DNA of 5,452 bases from Bacteroides sp. Lineage in GTDB: Bacteria > Bacteroidota > Bacteroidia > Bacteroidales > Muribaculaceae. The notes beneath the pieces are model-generated. The model saw only the letters and a program-made list of their open reading frames with translations, was not told the DNA's origin and searched no databases. This document shows, piece after piece, positions 5,084 to 5,452 of this stretch (the first letter of the stretch is position 1; each line of letters opens with the position of its first letter). The stretch lies in NCBI GenBank assembly GCA_014801605.1, contig JAAVDU010000008.1, positions 1 through 5,452 of the forward strand, written 5' to 3'. The position numbers and the translations under genes are program-made.

Positions 5084-5452
5084 ACCCAGGAATATCCTCA
5101 TCACCAGATTCTCGGCTCTCGGAGATGTGGCGATGACAATTCCCGTGGTGTATGGTGCGTGTGCAGCCAACCCCGGGAAGCGCTTCCATATGCTCACACG
5201 CCCTCTCCCCGCCAAGATGTTTCTCGCCCCACCCCCTAACCTCACCGTGACGGGGGTGAACCTCGACGACTACAAAGGGGCGGCAGGAATGAGACGTCTC
5301 CTCAACGAGATGGTGGAGAGGTATGATATCGACGCGGTGGTTGACCTCCACGATGTGCTCCGCACCAAACTCATCCGTATATTCGCCAGAATGAGAGGGA
5401 TAGCTACAGCCGCCGTCGACAAAGGGAGACGCGCCCGCAAGGAGCTTACACG
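5067..5452 (+). CDS. Glycosyltransferase family 9 protein, ADP-heptose:LPS heptosyltransferase-like (3' partial)
   Basis: The first 128 codons of a gene cut off by the right window edge. The N-terminus has the GT9 signature ILITRFSALGDVAMTIPVV (residues 10-28), whose G19-D20 turn belongs to the acceptor-side Rossmann fold. TRPLPAKMF (44-52), NLDDYKG (65-71) and VVDLHDVLRTK (91-101) follow, all in the order expected for Bacteroidota GT9 proteins. Such enzymes transfer heptose or a related sugar from a nucleotide donor to lipopolysaccharide core at the cytoplasmic face of the inner membrane; the exact donor and acceptor cannot be told here. ATG 5067 overlaps the DUF4254 gene by 17 bp in another frame, suggesting translational coupling. 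The donor-binding C-terminal domain lies outside the window. Confidence 0.92.
   Translation, partial: MGRKTEPRNILITRFSALGDVAMTIPVVYGACAANPGKRFHMLTRPLPAKMFLAPPPNLTVTGVNLDDYKGAAGMRRLLNEMVERYDIDAVVDLHDVLRTKLIRIFARMRGIATAAVDKGRRARKELT

Noticed and set aside
4670..5351. Minus-strand open frames opposite DUF4254 and GT9
   Set aside because: Both plus-strand genes have family signatures in the expected order; the antisense frames are GC-driven shadows.

Overview
The window reads as a chromosomal segment of a Bacteroidales bacterium. The evidence is two promoters of the Bacteroidota type (TTTG, about 20 bp, then TAnnTTTG), coding starts without a strong Shine-Dalgarno sequence, and gene families typical of that order: AAA-ATPase-like/PD-(D/E)xK proteins, a TGS-type nucleoside kinase, and a DUF4254 gene beside a family 9 glycosyltransferase. 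A Muribaculaceae-like source is a guess from overall style and is not proven.

Layout. Positions 1-107 are the last codons of a gene whose end is almost the same as the end of the next gene; 79 bp are identical. After a short promoter region, a complete AAA-ATPase-like/PD-(D/E)xK gene runs from 229 to 1806 (+). A long, nearly perfect hairpin with A and T tracts on its two sides (1820-1863) separates it from the convergent nucleoside kinase gene (1888-3558, -), so it can act as a terminator in both directions. The 274-bp divergent gap (3559-3832) contains phased A-tracts and a consensus promoter firing rightwards into a tRNA-Glu(UUC) gene, rpsT (ribosomal protein bS20), and a second, nearly identical tRNA-Glu(UUC). 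A strong intrinsic terminator (4407-4451) closes that unit. It is followed by a DUF4254 gene (4475-5083) that overlaps by 17 bp the start of a family 9 glycosyltransferase, which runs off the right edge.

How it fits together. The centre is a translation-apparatus unit (tRNA-Glu, bS20, tRNA-Glu) that probably starts as one transcript and is cut at the tRNA ends. The right part is the beginning of what looks like a surface-glycan operon (heptosyltransferase-type GT9 with DUF4254). The left part is accessory: tandem members of a family that is often multicopy in Bacteroidales and has no established function. No mobile-element genes, CRISPR array or riboswitch were recognised. I do not see a clear new multi-gene system. 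The most unusual points are the tRNA-Glu/rpsT/tRNA-Glu sandwich with a compensatory acceptor-stem change, and the recombined-looking 3' ends of the tandem ATPase/nuclease genes.
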